The notes: generated from the sequence alone by a model not told the origin. DNA of 64,000 bases from Paraburkholderia sabiae (GCF_030412785.1 NZ_CP125295.1:310001-374000); one strand, 5' to 3'. Positions 1-10,631 are shown, counted from the first letter of the stretch. Numbers and translations are program-made.

Positions 1-812
1 TGATCGCGCGCAGTCTGCATGAACTGTCGCCGCGCCGCGACAAGCCGTTTCTCGCGGTGAACTGCGGCGCGCTGCCCGAGCCGATGTTCGAGTCGGAGAT
101 GTTCGGCTACGAGCCGGGCGCGTTCACGGGCGCGGCGAAGCGGCGCATCGGCAAGCTGGAGCATGCGTCGGGCGGCACGCTGTTTCTCGACGAGATCGAA
201 AGCATGCCGCTCGCGCTGCAGGTGAAGCTGCTGCGCGTGCTGCAGGACGGCGTGCTGGAGCGGCTCGGGTCGAATCAACCGATACGCGTCGATTGCCGCA
301 TCGTCGCGGCGGCGAAGGGCGACATGACCGAGCATGTCACGGCGGGCACATTCCGGCGCGACCTGCTGTACCGGCTGAATGTGGTGACGATCGCGCTGCC
401 GCCGCTGTCGGAGCGGCGCGAGGACATCGTGCCGTTGTTCGAGCATTTCCTGCTCGATGCCGCCGTGCGATACCAGCGTCCCGCGCCTATTCTCACCGAT
501 CGTCAGCGCACGAATCTCATGCAGCGCGAATGGCCCGGCAACGTGCGCGAGTTGCGCAACGCGGCGGATCGCTTCGTGCTGGGTGTCGGCGACGACACGG
601 CGACAGCCACCGCCGACGATGCGCTGACGTCGATTACGCAGCCGCTGAAGGAGCGCGTCGAGCAGTTCGAGCGTGCCGTGATTGCGGAGGCGCTGGAGCA
701 GACGGGGGGCGCGGTCGCCGTGGCGGCAGACAGGCTGCAGGTCGGCAAGGCGACGCTCTACGAGAAGATCAAACGATACGGCCTGGCGGCGCGGGGGGAA
801 GGGGAGCGGTGA
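1..812 (+). CDS. Sigma-54-dependent response regulator, DctD-like, C-terminal part (cut by window edge)
   Basis: The frame is open from the left edge, so the receiver domain and Walker A lie outside the window. What is visible is the end of a sigma-54 AAA+ activator: the GAFTGA loop that contacts sigma-54 (nt 121-138), a Walker B-like [11 protein letters not shown], an arginine-rich LSERREDI segment, the WPGNVREL sensor II region and a C-terminal Fis-type helix-turn-helix ([21 protein letters not shown]). Such proteins activate sigma-54 promoters by ATP-driven open-complex formation. The C-terminal helix resembles DctD-type regulators of C4-dicarboxylate uptake. The family is secure; the regulon is inference because the partner kinase is not in view. 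Confidence 0.85.
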   Translation, partial: IARSLHELSPRRDKPFLAVNCGALPEPMFESEMFGYEPGAFTGAAKRRIGKLEHASGGTLFLDEIESMPLALQVKLLRVLQDGVLERLGSNQPIRVDCRIVAAAKGDMTEHVTAGTFRRDLLYRLNVVTIALPPLSERREDIVPLFEHFLLDAAVRYQRPAPILTDRQRTNLMQREWPGNVRELRNAADRFVLGVGDDTATATADDALTSITQPLKERVEQFERAVIAEALEQTGGAVAVAADRLQVGKATLYEKIKRYGLAARGEGER

Positions 813-890
813 GGCGGGATTGAGGCTTTGCCGGCGGCGGGTGCGCTGTACGTGGAGTCAGCGCGGAAGCCCGCCGTCCGAAGAAAACGG

Positions 891-1415
891 TCAGGTCGTG
901 CCCAGCGCCTTTTCGAGCAGCTGGTCGAGTTCCGCAAACTGCGGCTCACCGACATAGCGCTTCAGCACCTTGCCGTTGCGGTCGATCACGAACGTCGTCG
1001 GCGTCAGCTGGACGTTGCCGAACTGCTTCGCGGCCGAACCGTCGTCCATCGCGACCTTGAACGGCAGACGGCGCGTTTCCGTGTAGTTGGTCACGTACAT
1101 CGGCGCGTCGTAGCTCATTGCGACGGCCACGAACTCGAGCCCCTTGTCCTTGTACCGGTTGTACGTCTGGATCATCTGCGGCATTTCCTTCATGCAGGTG
1201 TCGCAGCTCGTCGCCCAGAAATTGACGAGATAGACCTTGCCTTTCAGATCAGCCGTCGACACTTTCTGGCCGGACAGCAGCGTGAACGTGGCATCGGGCA
1301 CGTGCTGCTGGCTGCCGAACGCGAAGTAGCCCGCAACGGCGATCGCACCGGCGACGACGGCGGCAGCGATATAGCGAATCGGGCTCGAACGCCGGGAAAC
1401 GTTGGTTTGGCTCAT
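891..1415 (-). CDS. TlpA-like thioredoxin-fold lipid/membrane-anchored disulfide protein
   Basis: A 174-residue protein with an N-terminal membrane anchor (about residues 14-33) followed by a periplasmic thioredoxin fold. The redox motif is CDTC in the segment WATSCDTCMKEMP, and a cis-proline segment (LTPTTFVID) closes the active site. TlpA/ResA-type proteins reduce periplasmic cysteines, for example in cytochrome c or copper-site maturation. I chose the ATG giving MSQTNVSRR because the longer upstream reading has no signal sequence at its start. It is convergent with the preceding regulator. The exact client is unknown. Confidence 0.85.
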   Translation of the reverse strand: MSQTNVSRRSSPIRYIAAAVVAGAIAVAGYFAFGSQQHVPDATFTLLSGQKVSTADLKGKVYLVNFWATSCDTCMKEMPQMIQTYNRYKDKGLEFVAVAMSYDAPMYVTNYTETRRLPFKVAMDDGSAAKQFGNVQLTPTTFVIDRNGKVLKRYVGEPQFAELDQLLEKALGTT

Positions 1416-1606
1416 GAACGGGAACCTCGGGGAAACGCGTGGGACGCACGCCGTAAGGTGCTCGAATGCTGCGAGAAAAGCAGCGCGAACGAACGCCTCG
1501 AATAACGTCTCATATTGTAGCGGCAATCTCGTGACGCGGCTTGCGACGCGGTTAAGGCGCGGATAACGGTTTCGCGCTGACCGGCCAGGCGCCAAAGCGG
1601 CGGATA

Positions 1607-2242
1607 ATGGTTCTTTCCGTTGCCTACTTTTCCCTTCGCCGCGTCATGCTTCGTATCGCTATTCGCCCGTTCGTCCGCCGCCGCGCTTCTCCGCTTGCTT
1701 CGTTCCGTTCGCTGATTGTGTTCCTTGTCACCGTGCTGTCGGCCGGCTGGCTGCTCGCCGCCTGCACGCCAACCTACGACTGGCGCACGATCATGAACAA
1801 CGACAACGGCTACACGGTCGACCTGCCCGCGAAACCGACCACCGACGAGCGCAAGATCGACATAGGCGGCACGCCGATGGACATGTCGATGCAAATCGCC
1901 GAGGCGGACGGCGCGGTATTCGCCGTCGGCACGGTGATGCTGCCGAGCGACGACCCGCAGGTGCAGCGCACCGCGCTCGATTTTCTGCGTTCGGGACTCG
2001 CACACAACCTTGGAACAGCGCCCAACGCCCACGCCACGGAAATCCCGCTTGCGGCAGGCGGTGACGTGCCAGGACTGGAAATGACCTTCAGCGGCAAAGC
2101 GGGCCCCAAACAGGAAACCCGAACGATGCACGCGCGGCTCGTCGCAAAGGGTCGTCACGTGTATCAGGCAGCGGTGATTGCGAGCAAGGAACCGCCGCCC
2201 GAGCAAATCGAGCAGTTCTTCGGATCGTTCAAACTTTACTGA
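1607..2242 (+). CDS. Putative lipoprotein of unknown function
   Basis: Up to 211 residues. A basic N-terminus and hydrophobic segment lead to a lipobox-like LLAAC, so the mature protein probably begins at the lipidated cysteine. The rest is soluble, with alternating charged and hydrophobic stretches and no motif I recognise. An internal ATG at 1646 (MLRIAIRPF) is an equally good start and gives a more usual signal peptide length. It lies divergent from the TlpA-like gene with about 190 bp between start codons. Function cannot be assigned; membrane-associated periplasmic localisation is inferred from the lipobox. Confidence 0.7.
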   Translation: MVLSVAYFSLRRVMLRIAIRPFVRRRASPLASFRSLIVFLVTVLSAGWLLAACTPTYDWRTIMNNDNGYTVDLPAKPTTDERKIDIGGTPMDMSMQIAEADGAVFAVGTVMLPSDDPQVQRTALDFLRSGLAHNLGTAPNAHATEIPLAAGGDVPGLEMTFSGKAGPKQETRTMHARLVAKGRHVYQAAVIASKEPPPEQIEQFFGSFKLY

Positions 2243-2575
2243 TTCGGGGCCAGAGAAACCGCCTCAGAGCGCCGGGCCAAGTGAAAGTTCCTTCGCAGAA
2301 AAGAACGCTAATGCCACGTTTACACGAGACTTTTTTTGTTACCCACAGGATCTGTGGATAACTTTGTTGGTAACTCTGTGCGGTAGGCCGCAAATCCCCA
2401 TCGGACGGGCGGTTTGCCACTTTGCCCTGAATCTTGGCATTTTGAAAAATCCAATAAAATCAAAGGCATTTGCCCGATGCCTCACAACTGGCTTTCAGTT
2501 GTATCAAAATCTGTCGGTTGCCCGAAAATGTGCATAAGTCAAGTCTTGACATGCATTTTTTGTCGTCTGCACGTT
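2243..2575. other. AT-rich convergent intergenic region
   Basis: This 333-bp gap lies between the 3' ends of two convergent genes and is visibly poorer in G+C than its flanks. It has no plausible ORF. It contains a T7 run, the DnaA-box-like palindrome annotated separately, and a GTCAAG-T-CTTGAC inverted repeat near 2537-2549. No typical hairpin-plus-T terminator stands out. Confidence 0.6.
2338..2362. repeat. Palindrome of two DnaA-box-like 9-mers
   Basis: Arms of 11 bp (GTTACCCACAG and CTGTGGATAAC) are separated by GAT and differ from perfect symmetry at one position. The right arm contains TGTGGATAA, the reverse complement of the consensus DnaA box TTATCCACA. The left arm contains TTACCCACA, one mismatch from consensus. 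That DnaA binds here is inference. Confidence 0.5.
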
Positions 2576-4138
2576 TTACTGACTACCGAATGCGCGCCTG
2601 TATTGAACGGCCTCCGACACCTGAGCGGCGTTCGGGGCATCGTTTCCAGCCAGATCCGCGATCGTTCTCGCCACTTTCAGCACGCGATAGTAAGCGCGCG
2701 CTGACCAGCCGAAGCGCTCGCCTGCTTCGCGCAGCAATCGCTCGCCGTCGTCGTCGGGACGGCACACTTCATCGACTTCCCGGCCGCTGAGTTCGCGGTT
2801 TGTTTTGCCCTGCCGTCGCAACTGGCGTTCGCGCGCGGCTTCGACTCGCACCGCGATGGGCGCGCTCGGTTCGCCTATCGTCGTCGAGCGGGCCGACAGC
2901 TCTGCCGGCGAAAGCGCGGGAATCTCGATCTGGATATCGATGCGATCCAGCAGCGGACCCGACAGCTTGCGCAGATAGCGCGCCGCGACTTCCGGCGTGC
3001 AGCGGCAGCGGCCACCGGGATCGCCGCGCCAGCCGCACGGACAGGGATTCATCGCCGCAATCAGCTGACAGGCTGCGGGGAAGTCGGCTTGAAGCGCGGC
3101 GCGTGAAATCGTGATGCGGCCGTTTTCCAGTGGTTCGCGCAGGTTTTCGAGAACGTGCCGGTCGAATTCGGGGAGTTCGTCGAGGAACAGGACGCCCAGG
3201 TGCGATAGCGTGATCTCTCCCGGCTGCGGCGGATTGCGCCCGCCGACCAGCGCGGCTGCGCTCGACGAATGATGCGGCGCGCGAAACGGCCTTTGCCGCC
3301 ACTGCGCGGGCGTGAAGCCGGCCGCGCTCGCCGAGAGCAGCGCCGCGGATGTTAGCGCTTCGTCGTCGGTCATCGACGGCAGGAGGCTGGGCAGCCGCGC
3401 CGCCAGCATCGACTTGCCGGCGCCGGGCGGGCCGATCATCAGCATATGGTGCCCGCCAGCAGCAGCGACTTCGAGTGCACGCCGCGCGCCGCGCTGGCCG
3501 ATCACGTCGACCATGTCGGGTGGCGCGACGACGGCGTCGCGCGAGAGTGTGGCCGCAGCGACGGGATACAGCTTCGCATCCGCGTCACCGGCAAGGTGAG
3601 CGCATAGCGAGGGCAGATCGGCCGCGCCGTACACCGCGACGCCAGGCACGAGCGCCGCCTCTTTCGCGCTTGCAAGCGGCAAATAGAGTTCAGGCGTGCG
3701 ATCGTTCGCGGTGTCGTCCGACGCTTCGGCATAGGACAAATGACCGCGCGCCGTGCCGCATGCCATCGCGAATGCACCGCGCATCGGACGCAGCGCGCCT
3801 GTCAGCGAGAGTTCGCCAGCGAATTCACGGTGTTCGAGCGATTCGACGGGAATCTGCCCGCTCGCGGCAAGAATACCGAGCGCAATGGGCAGATCGAAGC
3901 GGCCGGATTCTTTCGGAAGATCGGCGGGCGCCAGATTGACGGTGATGCGGCGGACCGGAAAGTCGAGGCCGCAATTGAGCAGCGCCGCCCGCACCCGCTC
4001 GCGGCTCTCGCGCACTTCGAGATCGGGCAGGCCGACGATGGAAAAAGAAGGAAGCCCGTTGGCGAGATGAACCTCGACGGTAACTTCCGGCGCGCGGCCA
4101 GCGGCCGGCGCGCGACTGCGCACCACGGCAAGCGACAT
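2576..4138 (-). CDS. comM: YifB/ComM-family Mg-chelatase-like AAA+ ATPase
   Basis: A 520-residue protein with an N-terminal Lon-like domain (about 1-180), an AAA+ core with Walker A GPPGAGKSMLA and Walker B GVLFLDELPEF, and a Mg-chelatase C-terminal domain. A CPCGW...CRC cysteine cluster typical of the family follows. ComM proteins promote branch migration during natural transformation; other members are poorly characterised. The start is the ATG preceded by GGGAGA (nt 4138), which removes 13 unlikely residues from the longer reading. It is convergent with the lipoprotein gene and followed upstream by ubiK on the same strand. Confidence 0.9.
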   Translation of the reverse strand: MSLAVVRSRAPAAGRAPEVTVEVHLANGLPSFSIVGLPDLEVRESRERVRAALLNCGLDFPVRRITVNLAPADLPKESGRFDLPIALGILAASGQIPVESLEHREFAGELSLTGALRPMRGAFAMACGTARGHLSYAEASDDTANDRTPELYLPLASAKEAALVPGVAVYGAADLPSLCAHLAGDADAKLYPVAAATLSRDAVVAPPDMVDVIGQRGARRALEVAAAGGHHMLMIGPPGAGKSMLAARLPSLLPSMTDDEALTSAALLSASAAGFTPAQWRQRPFRAPHHSSSAAALVGGRNPPQPGEITLSHLGVLFLDELPEFDRHVLENLREPLENGRITISRAALQADFPAACQLIAAMNPCPCGWRGDPGGRCRCTPEVAARYLRKLSGPLLDRIDIQIEIPALSPAELSARSTTIGEPSAPIAVRVEAARERQLRRQGKTNRELSGREVDEVCRPDDDGERLLREAGERFGWSARAYYRVLKVARTIADLAGNDAPNAAQVSEAVQYRRAFGSQ

Positions 4139-4238
4139 GTTTTCTCCCGTCCGGACGCGCCCGCGAGGCGCGTTCACCTTAAAGCGCTATTGACGTCACG
4201 GGCCGCTTGCCTGTGATGTGCAGATCAGTACGGCGTGC

Positions 4239-5245
<1,007 letters not shown>

Positions 5246-5271
5246 AAAACAGCGACAAGAGGAAACTGAAG

Positions 5272-6777
5272 ATGCGTAAATTATTGATGTCCCTGCTGAT
5301 GGCCGGCTCGCTGCTGTCGGTCGGCATCGGCGCTGCCCTCGCGGACGACGCGTCGGCCCCCGCAGCGGCTTCCGCGCCGGACACGACGGCGAGCGCGCCG
5401 GCTGCGTCGGATGCTGCCGCGGCGCCCGCTGCCAGCGCACCCGCCGCCGACGCTTCCGCTGCACCGGCAGCCAGCGCCCCGGCCGATGCATCGGCAGCGG
5501 CACCCGCCTCGGACGCCGCCCCCGCCGCACCGACGGCCCCGTTCTCGGTCGATTCGTCGAAGATCAGCTCGGGCGACACGGCCTGGATGCTGACGTCGAC
5601 GGCACTCGTGCTGTTCATGACGATCCCCGGTCTCGCTCTCTTCTACGCCGGCATGGTCCGCAAGAAGAACGTGCTCGCCACGGTGATGCAGAGCTTCGCG
5701 ATCACTGCGCTCGTGACGGTGATCTGGACGGTGTTCGGCTACAGCCTCGCGTTCACGCCGGGCGGCTCGTTCCTCGGCGGCTTCTCGCGCGTGATGCTGC
5801 ACGGCATGGCGTACATCAAGGGCGACAAGGCGACCACGCTGACGGTCAGCCATCTCGCGCCGACGATCCCGGAATCGGTTTACTTCGTCTACCAGATGAC
5901 GTTCGCGATCATCACGCCGGCACTGATCACGGGCGCATTCGCGGACCGCATGAAGTTCTCGGCGATGCTGATTTTCATGACGCTGTGGTCGATCATCGTC
6001 TACTCGCCGATCGCGCACATGGTCTGGGAACCGACGGGCTGGCTGGCTAGCGCGGGCATCCTCGACTTCGCGGGCGGCACGGTGGTGCACATCAACGCAG
6101 GTATCGCGGGTCTGGTCTGCTGTCTCGTGCTGGGCAAGCGCACGGGCTACGGCAAGGATTCGATGGCGCCGCACAACCTCGTGCTGACGATGATCGGTGC
6201 ATCGATGCTGTGGGTGGGCTGGTTCGGCTTCAACGCGGGTTCGGCGGTGGCGGCTGACGGCCGTGCCGGTTTCGCGATGCTGACGACGCAGGTTGCAACG
6301 GGTATCGCAGCACTGGGCTGGATGTTCGCCGAATGGATTGCGAAGGGTAAGCCGTCGGTGCTCGGCATCGCGTCGGGCGCCGTGGCCGGTCTGGTCGCGA
6401 TTACGCCGGCTTCGGGCTTCGTCGGCGTGGGCGGCGCGCTCGCCATCGGTCTGATCGCAGGCGTGGTGTGCTTCTGGTCGGCAACGTGGCTCAAGCACAA
6501 GATGGGCTACGACGACTCGCTCGACGCGTTCGGCGTGCACTGCATCGGCGGTATCGTCGGCGCAATTCTGACGGGTGTGTTTGCGGTCAAGGATATCGGC
6601 GGCGCGGACGGCAGCGTCATCCTCCAGCTGAAGGGCGTCGTGACGACGCTCGTGTACAGCGGCGTGATCAGCTTCATCCTGCTGAAGATCATCGACGTGA
6701 CCATCGGTCTGCGCGTGACGGAAGAAGAAGAGCGCGAAGGTCTGGACGTGATCCTGCACGGCGAACACGTCGAGTAA
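5272..6777 (+). CDS. amtB: Ammonium transporter with Ala/Pro/Ser-rich N-terminal extension
   Basis: A 501-residue Amt/MEP channel. After a signal peptide (cleavage near ALA-DD, residue 25) comes a low-complexity tail of about 65 residues made almost only of Ala, Ser, Pro and Asp. The eleven-helix Amt core starts at about residue 100 (DTAWMLTSTALVLFMTIPG), with the family motifs FYAGMVRKKN, GGTVVHINAG and FGVHCIGGIVG, including the paired pore histidines. It imports ammonium and is gated by GlnK encoded just upstream. The tail, predicted periplasmic, is not part of the transport core. Confidence 0.95.
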   Translation: MRKLLMSLLMAGSLLSVGIGAALADDASAPAAASAPDTTASAPAASDAAAAPAASAPAADASAAPAASAPADASAAAPASDAAPAAPTAPFSVDSSKISSGDTAWMLTSTALVLFMTIPGLALFYAGMVRKKNVLATVMQSFAITALVTVIWTVFGYSLAFTPGGSFLGGFSRVMLHGMAYIKGDKATTLTVSHLAPTIPESVYFVYQMTFAIITPALITGAFADRMKFSAMLIFMTLWSIIVYSPIAHMVWEPTGWLASAGILDFAGGTVVHINAGIAGLVCCLVLGKRTGYGKDSMAPHNLVLTMIGASMLWVGWFGFNAGSAVAADGRAGFAMLTTQVATGIAALGWMFAEWIAKGKPSVLGIASGAVAGLVAITPASGFVGVGGALAIGLIAGVVCFWSATWLKHKMGYDDSLDAFGVHCIGGIVGAILTGVFAVKDIGGADGSVILQLKGVVTTLVYSGVISFILLKIIDVTIGLRVTEEEEREGLDVILHGEHVE

Positions 6778-6831
6778 CTCCAAGGTTTCCCCGGCGACGG
6801 GGACTCGAAAGGTATGAGCGCAGCGACTTTG

Positions 6832-6856
6832 GCCCGCCTTCATGGCGGGCTTTTTT
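6832..6856 (+). terminator. Intrinsic terminator after amtB
   Basis: GCCCGCC, a five-base loop, GGCGGGC and then six T residues. It ends the glnK-amtB unit before gshA. Confidence 0.85.
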
Positions 6857-7032
6857 CATGCTGCGGCCGTTGGTCGCGGCACGCCCCAATCTTGTCTCAC
6901 AAACAGCAGATTTTGCGGCTATCGTACCCATAGGGAGAAAGCATCCACCGACAACTTGCGAACGGAGAAAGCGTCCCCAAATGGGCAGGGCAATTGCTCT
7001 ACAATCTTTTTTCTCCAGTCTGCGAGTGATCA

Positions 7033-8322
7033 ATGGTTCCGCATTTAGTTACGGCGTTAAACGGCCCGCTGCTCGATCTCGAGCGGAAGATCCTCGACGC
7101 CACGCCTGCAATCGAACGCTGGTTCCGCCTCGAATGGCAGGAGCACACGCCGCCGTTCTATTGTTCGGTGGATCTGCGTAACGCCGGTTTCAAGCTCGCG
7201 CCCGTCGATACGAACCTCTTCCCCGGCGCGTTCAACAACCTGCCGCAGGAAACCTTGCCGCTCGCGGTGCAGGCGGCGATGGCGTCGATCGAAAAGATTT
7301 GCCCGGACGCGAAGAACCTGCTCGTGATCCCCGAGCGTCACACGCGCAATGCGTTTTACCTGGAGAACGTCGCGCGGCTCGCGACGATCATGCGTCAGGC
7401 GGGCCTGAACGTGCGCTTCGGCACGCTCGATGAAAACATCGTCGGCCCCGTCACGATCGCGCTGTCGGATGGCCAGAAGATCGTGCTGGAGCCGCTTGAG
7501 CGCTCGGCGCGCCGCATCGGGCTGAAGAATTTCGACCCGTGCTCGATCCTGCTGAACAACGATCTGTCGGGCGGCATTCCGCCCGTGCTGGAAAACCTGC
7601 ACGAGCAATACGTGCTCCCGCCGCTGCACGCGGGCTGGGCCGTGCGCCGCAAGTCCACGCACTTCTCGTGCTACGACGACGTCGCGAAGAAGTTCGCGAA
7701 GATGGTCGAGATCGACCCGTGGATGATCAATCCGTACTTCGCGCATGTCGAAGGCGTCGACTTCGAGGCGCGCACGGGCGAGGAGGCGCTCGCCGACGCG
7801 ATCGACGGCGTGCTGAAGAAGATCGCGAAGAAATATCGCGAGTACGGCATTTCGGAGCGGCCGTATGTCGTCATCAAGTCGGACGCGGGCACGTACGGAA
7901 TGGGCGTGATGACCGTGCACGACGCGTCGGAAGTCGCTGCGCTCACGAAGGGCGAGCGCGCGAAAATGGCGACCACGAAGGAAGGCCTCGAAGTGCACGA
8001 CATGATCGTGCAGGAAGGCGTCTATACCTTCGAGCGGATCGGCGAGGAAGTGGCCGAGCCCGTCGTGTACATGATCGACCGGTATGTGGTGGGCGGGTTC
8101 TATCGCGTGCACGGCAGCCGCGAGCGCGACCAGAACCTGAATGCGCCGGGCATGCATTTCGTGCCGCTCGGCTTCGAGCACACCGCGCTGCCGGACGCGC
8201 ACGCGAAGCCGGGCGCGGCGCCGCCCAATCGCTTCTACATGTATGGCGTGGTCGGGCGGCTCGGGTTGCTGGCGGCATCGGTGGAACTGGAGCGGACCGA
8301 TCCCGAGGCGATCCAGGTCTGA
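7033..8322 (+). CDS. gshA: Glutamate-cysteine ligase, proteobacterial GshA type
   Basis: A 429-residue enzyme for the first step of glutathione synthesis: ATP-dependent joining of glutamate and cysteine. It belongs to the type found in betaproteobacteria, unrelated in length and motifs to the E. coli enzyme. Recognisable segments are NLFPGAFNNLP, LLVIPERHTRN, and the ATP-grasp-like YVVIKSDAGTYGMGVM. gshB follows 170 bp downstream, so both steps of the pathway are adjacent. The ATG start gives a typical N-terminus (MVPHLVTAL). Confidence 0.92.
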   Translation: MVPHLVTALNGPLLDLERKILDATPAIERWFRLEWQEHTPPFYCSVDLRNAGFKLAPVDTNLFPGAFNNLPQETLPLAVQAAMASIEKICPDAKNLLVIPERHTRNAFYLENVARLATIMRQAGLNVRFGTLDENIVGPVTIALSDGQKIVLEPLERSARRIGLKNFDPCSILLNNDLSGGIPPVLENLHEQYVLPPLHAGWAVRRKSTHFSCYDDVAKKFAKMVEIDPWMINPYFAHVEGVDFEARTGEEALADAIDGVLKKIAKKYREYGISERPYVVIKSDAGTYGMGVMTVHDASEVAALTKGERAKMATTKEGLEVHDMIVQEGVYTFERIGEEVAEPVVYMIDRYVVGGFYRVHGSRERDQNLNAPGMHFVPLGFEHTALPDAHAKPGAAPPNRFYMYGVVGRLGLLAASVELERTDPEAIQV

Positions 8323-8491
8323 TCGCATCCGACTCACAGGCGCTCCGCAAGCGCGTCCGCGCGCTTCGCGTTAGGCTGACGCTCCCGCCGCGGTGAGCGC
8401 GGCAGCATGTGACGGCAGATGCCCCCGATGCGCATCTGCCTTACGCTATAACGAATCAACGTGTGGCCCGCGAGGGCGCCTCAGGAACTTC

Positions 8492-9448
8492 ATGGACATT
8501 CTCTTCATCGCCGACCCGCTTTCCCGCTTCAAGATCTACAAGGACTCGACCTACGCGATGATGGCCGAGGCCGCGAAGCGCGGTCACACGCTGTATGCGT
8601 GCGAGCCGCAGCATCTGGCGTGGACGGGCAGCGGCGTCGAGGCGAACGTGTACCGCTTCGAGATCGTCGGCGATCAGGCGGACGGTCATCGCGATGTCTG
8701 GTACGAGGCTAAACCTGTCGAGGCGCGCAATCTGGCGAGCTTCGGCGCCGTGCTGATGCGCAAGGATCCGCCGTTCGACATGGAGTACGTGACGTCGACG
8801 TGGCTGCTCGAACTGGCCGAGCGCGCCGGCGCGCGCATCTTCAACAAGCCGCAGGCGATCCGCGATCACTCGGAAAAGATGGCGATCGGCGAGTTTCCGC
8901 AGTTCGTCGCGCCGACGCTCGTCACGCGCGATCCCGCGCGGCTGCGTGCGTTCCATGCCGAGCACGGCGACGTGATCCTGAAGCCGCTCGACGGCATGGG
9001 CGGCATGGGCGTGTTCCGCGTGAAGGCGGACGGCATGAACCTCGGCTCGATCGTCGAGATGCTGAGCCACGACGGCGCGCGTTCGGTAATGGCGCAGAAG
9101 TTCATCCCCGAAATCAAGTCGGGCGACAAGCGCATTCTGCTGATCGGCGGCGAGCCGGTGCCGTATTCGCTCGCACGCATTCCGCAGGGCAACGAAGTGC
9201 GCGGCAATCTCGCCGCAGGCGGTCTGGGCGTCGCGCAGCCGCTGACGGCACGCGATCGCGAAATCTCCGAAGCGCTCGGGCCGGTACTGAAGTCGCGCGG
9301 GTTGCTGCTCGTCGGACTCGACGCGATCGGCGACTGGCTGACGGAAGTGAACGTCACGAGCCCGACGTGCTTCCGCGAGATCATGGAACAGACGGGTTTC
9401 GACGTCGCGGCGATGTTCATCGATGCACTAGAGAAAGCCGTCGGTTGA
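8492..9448 (+). CDS. gshB: Glutathione synthetase
   Basis: A 318-residue ATP-grasp ligase adding glycine to gamma-glutamylcysteine. The start MDILFIADPLSRFKIYKD is the standard N-terminus, with upstream in-frame codons lacking family sequence. Motifs: LMRKDPPFD, the ATP-grasp loop LKPLDGMGGMGVF (about residues 160-172) and the C-terminal EVNVTSPTCFREI with metal and ATP ligands. It forms the gsh pair with gshA. Confidence 0.95.
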   Translation: MDILFIADPLSRFKIYKDSTYAMMAEAAKRGHTLYACEPQHLAWTGSGVEANVYRFEIVGDQADGHRDVWYEAKPVEARNLASFGAVLMRKDPPFDMEYVTSTWLLELAERAGARIFNKPQAIRDHSEKMAIGEFPQFVAPTLVTRDPARLRAFHAEHGDVILKPLDGMGGMGVFRVKADGMNLGSIVEMLSHDGARSVMAQKFIPEIKSGDKRILLIGGEPVPYSLARIPQGNEVRGNLAAGGLGVAQPLTARDREISEALGPVLKSRGLLLVGLDAIGDWLTEVNVTSPTCFREIMEQTGFDVAAMFIDALEKAVG

Positions 9449-9728
9449 AGCGGCGCGTGTGCGCCGCCATGTTCTGCCGTGGAACCGCGCCATCAGGCCC
9501 GCCAAGCGTGAAAAGGCCGAAAGCGCGAAAATGAGGCTGTTACAATGCCCGCTCGCCTGAAAACGGCCTATTTTGGCCGCGTTGATCCGGCCCCTTGGCG
9601 GCCCGATCCCAGGCGAGTTCGATGGCTCTGTTGTCCTGTTTGCCGCGTCCGGCCTTCCGTTCGGCCACTCAGCGGTGTAATGGATGCGCAGCCACGCTTT
9701 CCGGGCGGATTTCTGCAGCAAGGCTGAC

Positions 9729-10241
9729 ATGGCAGGCATTCTGATCATTGCGCACGCTCCCTTCGCCACCGCGCTACGCGAGTGTGTCGCTCATATTTAC
9801 GGCGGCTTGCCCGCCCGCATCGGCGTCATCGACGTATCCGCGGATTGCGATCCCGTCCAGGTCGTCGCGTTCGCGCATGCGGAGATCGACAGGCTCAAGG
9901 AAGAAAACGGCGCGCTCGTGCTGACCGACATGTTCGGCGCGACGCCTGCGAACATCGCGGGCCGCCTCGCGACGATTCCCGACGTGCGCGTGCTGGCGGG
10001 CGTCAATCTGCCGATGCTGGTGCGCGCCGTATGCTATCGCGCGACGCCGCTCGACGTGCTCGTCGACAAGGCGCTCGCGGGCGCGACTAAAGGCATCCAT
10101 GCGGTCGGCCCGGCGACGCCGCCGCCTGACGCTTGCGTCACGAGCACCGCCGACTGTATTCCCGCGTTGCCGCCCGACAAGGCGCTCGCCGAAACGTGCA
10201 AGACGGATGCAGAAACCAGCTGCAACCGGAACGACGCGTGA
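9729..10241 (+). CDS. PTS EIIA component of mannose type
   Basis: 170 residues with the EIIA-Man fold. The phosphorylatable histidine is His9 in MAGILIIAHAPFA, and the family segment LTDMFGATPANIA follows at about residue 60. No membrane EIIC/EIID genes are nearby; in betaproteobacteria this protein typically sits with ptsH and ptsI and acts as a regulatory or orphan acceptor of phosphate from HPr. The last 30 or so residues are a variable Thr/Asp/Cys-containing tail. The start follows the ATG at 9729 in GCTGACATGGC. It precedes ptsH by 59 bp. Confidence 0.88.
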   Translation: MAGILIIAHAPFATALRECVAHIYGGLPARIGVIDVSADCDPVQVVAFAHAEIDRLKEENGALVLTDMFGATPANIAGRLATIPDVRVLAGVNLPMLVRAVCYRATPLDVLVDKALAGATKGIHAVGPATPPPDACVTSTADCIPALPPDKALAETCKTDAETSCNRNDA

Positions 10242-10300
10242 GCGTCGCGCGAAGCATTCTTTTTCCTCGATAACATCAACACCCGCGCATCGGACGACAC

Positions 10301-10570
10301 ATGCTGCAACAGGAAACGACTATCGTGAACAAGCTGGGCCTGCACGCACGCGCGTCGGCCAAACTCACGCAACTTGCCGCTAACTTTCAGGCGGAAATCT
10401 GGATGAGCCGCAATGGCCGGCGCATCAACGCGAAGAGCATCATGGGCGTGATGATGCTGGCGGCGGGTATCGGCAGCACGGTGGTGATCGAGACGGAAGG
10501 CGCCGACGAAAAAGAAGCGATGGATGCACTGCTCAAACTGATCGCCGACAAATTCGGCGAGGGACAATAA
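10301..10570 (+). CDS. ptsH: Phosphocarrier protein HPr
   Basis: 89 residues with the HPr active site NKLGLHARASAKL (His15 is phosphorylated by EI). The regulatory region is NAKSIMGVMMLAAG, where Ser46 of the standard numbering is present. HPr passes phosphate from EI (ptsI downstream) to EIIA proteins such as the one upstream. A terminator separates it from ptsI. Confidence 0.95.
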   Translation: MLQQETTIVNKLGLHARASAKLTQLAANFQAEIWMSRNGRRINAKSIMGVMMLAAGIGSTVVIETEGADEKEAMDALLKLIADKFGEGQ

Positions 10571-10603
10571 AAAATCCGCTGCCGCATTCGTTTTGAATGG
10601 AAG

Positions 10604-10631
10604 ACGCCGCGCGATGTCGCGGCGTTTTCTT
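10604..10631 (+). terminator. Terminator after ptsH
   Basis: ACGCCGCG, a six-base loop, CGCGGCGT, then TTTCTTTT. It implies separate or attenuated transcription of ptsI. Confidence 0.8.

Noticed and set aside
2338..2362. Replication origin
   Set aside because: Only one pair of DnaA-like boxes and no dnaA, parAB, rpmH or repA nearby.
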